Part shown: piece after piece, positions 60,261 to 64,000 of the stretch
Layout of the letters: the number at the start of each line of letters is the position of its first letter
Position numbering within the stretch: the stretch's first letter is position 1
Assembly (NCBI RefSeq): GCF_026262505.1
Contig: NC_067207.1
Location: forward strand, 28,984,082 to 29,048,081
Direction: 5' to 3'
DNA length: 64,000 nucleotides
DNA from: Trichomonas vaginalis G3
Taxonomy: Eukaryota; Parabasalia; Trichomonadida; Trichomonadidae
The notes under the pieces: model-generated
The model's input: the letters and a program-made list of their open reading frames with translations, nothing else
Told to the model about the DNA's origin: nothing
The model's database searches: none
Translations under genes and position numbers: made by a program

Positions 60261-60601
60261 AACTCCCTTTGAAAACCTCAATTTTCCATACAGAGGGAAC
60301 GGGAATAGCATCCAATATTCCCTGAGAATGGTTGCGCATTCTCAGTTCCCTCTATATTTCGAACGAAGCTCTCATCGGTCTTTTTTTTAATACTAAACGT
60401 TTTTCCCCCTGTCACTTTTAGCTAAAATTTGGGTTTGCCTTGGCAAAATTTCGTCATTTTCATGTCGGAATATTTCAAAATGAAGATTTTCTTCATTTTA
60501 AGAAGTTCGAATTCTTTGTCCGATGATTGTCAATCAAAGTTCAATAAATTGTAAAATTGTAAATTTTTCCTCAAGAATAATCGTTATTCTATAATTTTCA
60601 A

Positions 60602-61060
60602 ATGATGAAGAATTTTTTACGTGAAATATCCGAAGAATCTAATGAATACAGACAACAAGCAATGAGAATAGAAAATATGTCTCGAGAACTAACAAATAAA
60701 TATCGGGAATTAGAATATTCGGCCCATAATAGAATTTCTCAATCAGAAAGACCAGTTTCTGCAACAAAACGTACATCAAATGTTGTAATATCACGTGTTG
60801 TACAAAAACAGCCTCAAAGACTTACATCAAGATCACTTTCCATGGATTATATGAATACAAAACGCACTCCAAGTACCGCTAGAAGACCTAATTTTATGAT
60901 CACTCAAAGAACTGTTGTTCATAAAAAAGAAAATCCAGTACCTAAAACCTCAAGATCTCAAGGAAAAGCAATTTTTGATTTAGATGCAATTCCGGATCCA
61001 AAAGCTAACCAAAGAGTTAGAACAGCTCTTAATCAACCAGATAGATTTAGAGATATTTAA
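60602..61060 (+). CDS. Uncharacterised host protein, 152 aa
   Basis: MMKNFLREISEESNEYRQQA; N-terminal coiled coil to about residue 45 (MRIENMSRELTNKYRELEYS), then a Ser/Thr/Arg/Lys-rich, probably disordered region with scattered S/T-R-R/K sites (VSATKRTSNVVISRVVQK, TKRTPSTARRPNFM), ending FDLDAIPDPKANQRVRTALN. Codon use is host-like and the frame is intact. It may be a cytoskeleton-associated or phosphorylated protein, but no domain is visible. Just outside element X copy 2, which lies within 165 bp of its ATG. Confidence 0.6.
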   Translation: MMKNFLREISEESNEYRQQAMRIENMSRELTNKYRELEYSAHNRISQSERPVSATKRTSNVVISRVVQKQPQRLTSRSLSMDYMNTKRTPSTARRPNFMITQRTVVHKKENPVPKTSRSQGKAIFDLDAIPDPKANQRVRTALNQPDRFRDI

Positions 61061-61628
61061 TTCATTTTTATATGATATTTTTTTGTTTTGTTTTTGTTAA
61101 ATTATATAATTTTCGTATTGTTATTAAACTGTAGCACAATTGAAAAACTGCATAGGAATTAATATTTGCAAATATAAAATGTTGGATAATAATTTAAAAC
61201 TCGAATTGTGGCAACATGAATGATATTTCCAGGATTTACTGCAAGATCAAATCAAATTATTTCTAATTTTAGCTTGAAATCCGATCAAAAATATGATTTG
61301 AAATTGAAAATCTTGCAGAAATTATATAATTTATAGATATATACTACACGAAACAAGCACTATAACCTTTACTTGTAGTTTTGCGATGATATACAGTTTG
61401 CTTATTTCAAAAATTTGCATTTGTCACATCGGTAAAAATTTGAGTCTATTTCAATTACAAACTTTTAAATTCTTGTCAGCTGTAATGTACGCACAAGTAT
61501 CACAATAATATTTCTGAAATCGGTAGATGGAAACATTGAAAATATTTTTTTTCTGAAGAATACTGTTTACATGGAAAACTGTTTGAACACATAATTTCTG
61601 AACTAATATCGTTTTTTTAGTATTGCAA
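61061..61628. other. Spacer without recognised gene
   Basis: AT-rich intergenic DNA between two host genes. No gene, RNA or repeat seen. Confidence 0.5.
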
Positions 61629-61802
61629 ATGACACGTGGACCACAATGTGATCGCGAGCGGGCTCGTGCTGAAGCTAGAAATGCCAAGCATGAAAAGAAG
61701 GGCGCTACAGGCGATCTTGCCACAAGAAAGGAACGTGATGCTGCAGCAATGCGCGCTAAACAAGAAGCTGCCGCCGCAAAGAAGGCTGCTGGTGAACAGT
61801 AG
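61629..61802 (+). CDS. SERF/4F5-family small basic protein, 57 aa (host)
   Basis: MTRGPQCDRERARAEARNAK begins with the MTRG-x-Q-x-x-x-R-x-x-A signature of the SERF (4F5) family. It continues with an ALK-rich charged helix (HEKKGATGDLATRKERDAAA, MRAKQEAAAAKKAAGEQ) that ends like animal SERF proteins. SERF proteins are small unstructured helices that modulate protein aggregation and bind RNA. Length is typical. GC content is clearly higher than the surroundings, typical of an expressed host gene. Start is the ATG at 61629. Confidence 0.8.
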   Translation: MTRGPQCDRERARAEARNAKHEKKGATGDLATRKERDAAAMRAKQEAAAAKKAAGEQ

Positions 61803-62553
61803 GCAACTAGGAATAAATTGTTTTAACTTTTGATAATTGTTTATTCATTTTTATATACAAATTTCTTTTTCTTATTCCATTATCCAACGCTATTACTTGA
61901 CATTGTAATAGTAATATATAACTATATTATCCAAATGGCAAAATTGAGTAATATCTACACCTAATCATTTTTCGATATAATATTAACTTGTGAAGAGGAT
62001 AAATTATTCACAATGGGTATTATACAGATATGGTGCATCTGTATCAAGCACTTTCCCCTTAAATGAATAATGATAATTTTCCATTTTCGAAATATCATCG
62101 AAACTAAGATGAATTACACAACAAAGTTAATGAATAACCCACCGTAAATACCTTAGATCTATATTATCTCTCTGATATATCTGTTATATGAAATTTTTAA
62201 GGCTCGAAATCAAACTCTCAATTTTGAGAGAACTCTCAAATTATGAGATTGTCGAAGCGCTTTTATCTCATCATCTAAAAGGATTCAAATGAAATTTCCT
62301 AGAACAATATGTACCCATAATGATCCATGTATATAGTTTATATATTACACTGAATAGAAGAAGTTCAATCTCCACGAACAGAGGAAATTTAGAGACTAAA
62401 AATTTATGCACATCAAGAACTTAAGTTCGTATGAATTAGGTCTCATATTTAAAATATAATATGTTGTATCGGATTTATGTGTTAAACTTAGAATATTTGT
62501 ACCAATTTATTCCTGTCTTATAACTGAGTGCAATTTTCTTATCGATTTTCACT
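61803..62553. other. Spacer without recognised gene
   Basis: About 750 bp of AT-rich DNA with no gene, RNA or repeat that I can support. Confidence 0.5.
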
Positions 62554-62558
62554 TCATT
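62554..62558 (+). promoter_or_regulatory. Trichomonad-type initiator (TCATT)
   Basis: TCATT with its A 10 nt before the ATG at 62566, the same motif and spacing as at 37962. Confidence 0.6.
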
Positions 62559-62565
62559 CAAGAGG

Positions 62566-63150
62566 ATGGATGAACTAGATCATTTTAAGAGCACCATAAC
62601 TGTAACAGGGTCTAAAGAAGATGTGGAAAGATTTATTAATGAATTCAAAGCATCAGCTATCAGAATTAAAGGAAAAGATAATTTGTGTATATGCCAGTTC
62701 GTAGATCCACTCCCAACATTCGTATACTACAGTGATGGCTACTATCATAAAGTAGAAAATAGACCTCTTACTCAAAAAGAAAGATTAATTTATGCAAACT
62801 CAAAGAATTATATGGAAAATTTTTGGGGAATCGTACACGGCTGTGTCGATGGTAGGTTAATACGTGTAAACGAAAATAAGGTGAAGTTTAAGTATTGGAC
62901 TCCTCTTACTATGATTTCACCAAGAATCTTAATTTTGCTTCATAACAAGTATCCAAATGTTACTATTGACTTTAAGGGAAAGGATGATATTGAATTTATT
63001 CCAGGAAACGAACTTAAACCTGTTGAATATAGCATTCCGGGAGGCTCTCCTTTAGCTGATGTTGCGGAACTTGATAGAGTTCAATTAGAAGTTTACCGGC
63101 GAGAGAAGGAACGACTCCAAAACTCCTTTTTTAACTCATTCAGAAATTAA
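62566..63150 (+). CDS. Api92/YubB-like (DUF1281-type) ferredoxin-fold protein, 194 aa
   Basis: N-terminal strand-helix (STITVTGSKEDVERFINEFK) then a long middle, then ENFWGIVHGCVDGRLIRVNE with VKFKYWTPLTMISPRILILL and HNKYPNVTIDFKG. The bacterial and phage Api92/YubB family has a W-G-x-K-W-x-x-x stretch followed by F-x-T-x-W-S/T-P-P and a 'yPnv' segment in the same order. The match is to that layout, so this may be a gene taken up from bacteria. The frame is intact and has a host-type initiator. Function of the family is unclear. Confidence 0.45.
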   Translation: MDELDHFKSTITVTGSKEDVERFINEFKASAIRIKGKDNLCICQFVDPLPTFVYYSDGYYHKVENRPLTQKERLIYANSKNYMENFWGIVHGCVDGRLIRVNENKVKFKYWTPLTMISPRILILLHNKYPNVTIDFKGKDDIEFIPGNELKPVEYSIPGGSPLADVAELDRVQLEVYRREKERLQNSFFNSFRN

Positions 63151-63230
63151 TGATCGAATAAAACAACAAAACTTTAAATTCTAACATATACCACTGATTA
63201 TAAAGTCGCAAATCTTATTGGAATTGAATA

Positions 63231-63668
63231 ATAACAAATACTAATAGATTTTTTCTGAGAAAGTCCAATCACAGGGATTCTAAAACATATTTTGTTTCAA
63301 ATTGCAATTTTTTGAAAAACAATCAAGGAAATTCATATAATGGAAAGATCAGTTGCTCTGGATATATAACGATTGAAAACTGTTCTATACTTGGAAATGA
63401 AGGTCCTACTGGATTTAATCTTATTTACAAAGAAGATGGCTCTGTTACAGTTAAAAACTGCTATGTTCAGAGTTCTCCAACTATCCAAGAAGGAATTGAC
63501 ACTGATAACATCAAATATGGAGAAACTTATCTAAATTTATCTCATTTATCGACATTCAACTGCGAAGCCCCAATTCCTATAATTTATAATCACGAAAATA
63601 AAATCAATAAAGAAGATGACACATTATTTGATTTGAAGATTGATTGTTGTATTTATATATTTGAATAG
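63231..63668 (+). pseudogene. Right-handed beta-helix (Pmp-like) surface-protein fragment
   Basis: Open stretch with no ATG at its start: YFVSNCNFLKNNQGNS, GYITIENCSILGNEGPTGF, GSVTVKNCYVQSSPTIQEG. The N-C-x-F and I-x-N-C-x-I rungs are those of the polymorphic-membrane-protein-like beta-helix families abundant in trichomonads. It ends (CCIYIFE) without the membrane helix that such proteins usually carry. Probably a gene remnant, or the last exon-like piece of a longer gene that is no longer intact upstream. Confidence 0.5.
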
Positions 63669-63700
63669 TTTACAAAATTTTTGCCAAAATCATTAGATAT

Positions 63701-64000
63701 CAAGTGTCTCATTTGATGCGTGGAGTCACTTTTATAAAGAAAACAATCGATCAAATCCTCTTTCATGCATCAATTGCAAACCAAATGTTACCAACCAAGA
63801 GTGCTATGTCTTACTCAGTCAGTTCTTTGACTTAAATGATGGTGCCATCCAATATTCTACTAACAACATCAAAGTATTACACTCAGAATGCAACTTTAAT
63901 AACAATTCACGAACAGAGAATGGCGGCAGCGTTTATTTTAGCTGCAAAAGTTCACTTGTTCAATACAAAATTTGTTCTTCATCTTCAGAGACAACTACAT
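63701..64000 (+). pseudogene. Beta-helix (Pmp-like) protein, partial at right edge
   Basis: Open to the window edge: SFDAWSHFYKENNRSNPLSC, CINCKPNVTNQECYVLLSQF, then FDLNDGAIQYSTNNIKVLHS, ECNFNNNSRTENGGSVYFSC. The G-(A/S)-(I/V)-x-(Y/F) and C-x-F-N-N-N rungs are of the same family as the fragment before it. An in-frame stop lies just upstream and no ATG is near, so the start is unclear. It may be a neighbouring tandem copy. Confidence 0.5.

Larger units (their letters stand above)
38780..60439. mobile_element. Element X copy 2, split by Polinton P2
   Basis: The left part (38780-39010) matches 36791-37021 of copy 1 and the right part (59764-60439) matches the rest. Together, less the duplicated TTCGAA, they make about 900 bp: copy 1 plus one extra 120-bp unit (three units, 59901-60260, against two). 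Ends are the same as in copy 1. No target duplication is obvious around this copy. The Polinton P2 lies between the two parts. Confidence 0.85.

Noticed and set aside
1-64000. tRNA or rRNA genes
   Set aside because: I looked for cloverleaf-like GC-rich stretches with a GTTCGA-type loop; TTCGAA occurs in element X hairpins but not in a tRNA-like fold, and no rRNA core sequence was seen.

Overview
The window reads as nuclear DNA of a parabasalid protist (Trichomonas or Tritrichomonas kind). It is AT-rich with short intronless genes, and giant Polinton/Maverick elements fill most of it. Two host genes (37974 and 62566) carry a TCATT initiator whose A lies exactly 10 nt before the ATG, as trichomonad core promoters do. 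The host gene set (PLAC8, SERF, beta-helix surface-protein pieces) fits. The species is not resolved.

Layout. 1-~11790: fragment P1a of a Polinton running off the left edge (KilA-N genes, integrase, tail-collar fibre, virion genes, packaging ATPase, small basic and amphipathic proteins). ~11791-35070: Polinton P1b, nearly complete but lacking its left end (major capsid, putative minor capsid, SF3 helicase, ATPase, three KilA-N genes, an exonuclease-poor PolB, integrase, fibre, adenine methyltransferase). Two hairpin-rich non-autonomous DNA elements sit inside its minor-capsid and ATPase genes. 35071-38779: host-type DNA with a 591-bp MITE holding a perfect 91-bp inverted repeat, a 780-bp MULE-like element X (copy 1) and a PLAC8 gene. 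38780-60439: a second copy of element X, interrupted by Polinton P2 (39011-59763, 20.75 kb, 208-bp terminal inverted repeats that look identical, 6-bp target duplication TTCGAA). Copy 1 of X shows the uninterrupted target site. 60440-64000: host genes.

How the genes fit together. Each Polinton carries some of a replication module (protein-primed PolB, primase/SF3 helicase), an integration module (integrase with a small C-terminal domain) and a virion module (major capsid, putative minor capsid/penton-like proteins, A32-like packaging ATPase, small amphipathic proteins). In all three elements there is also a long fibre ending in a bacteriophage tail-collar-like domain. KilA-N proteins and a Dam-like methyltransferase are accessory. 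All three are broken (roughly ten breaks in P1a, about eight plus two insertions in P1b, and the most in P2), so they are treated as fossils, although P2 has fresh-looking ends. Polinton genes share a promoter-like T-run followed by ATT and a TA-rich triplet just before ATG, unlike the host initiator. A ~60-bp intergenic repeat is shared between the otherwise divergent P1b and P2; in P2 it forms two inverted arrays flanking the primase-helicase.

Likeliest places for something undescribed: the back-to-back hairpin arrays (15261-16243, 19895-20364) in elements with AAAAGTGACA termini; the shared intergenic repeat; and the phage-like collar fibres, one with an Asp-box propeller-like segment.
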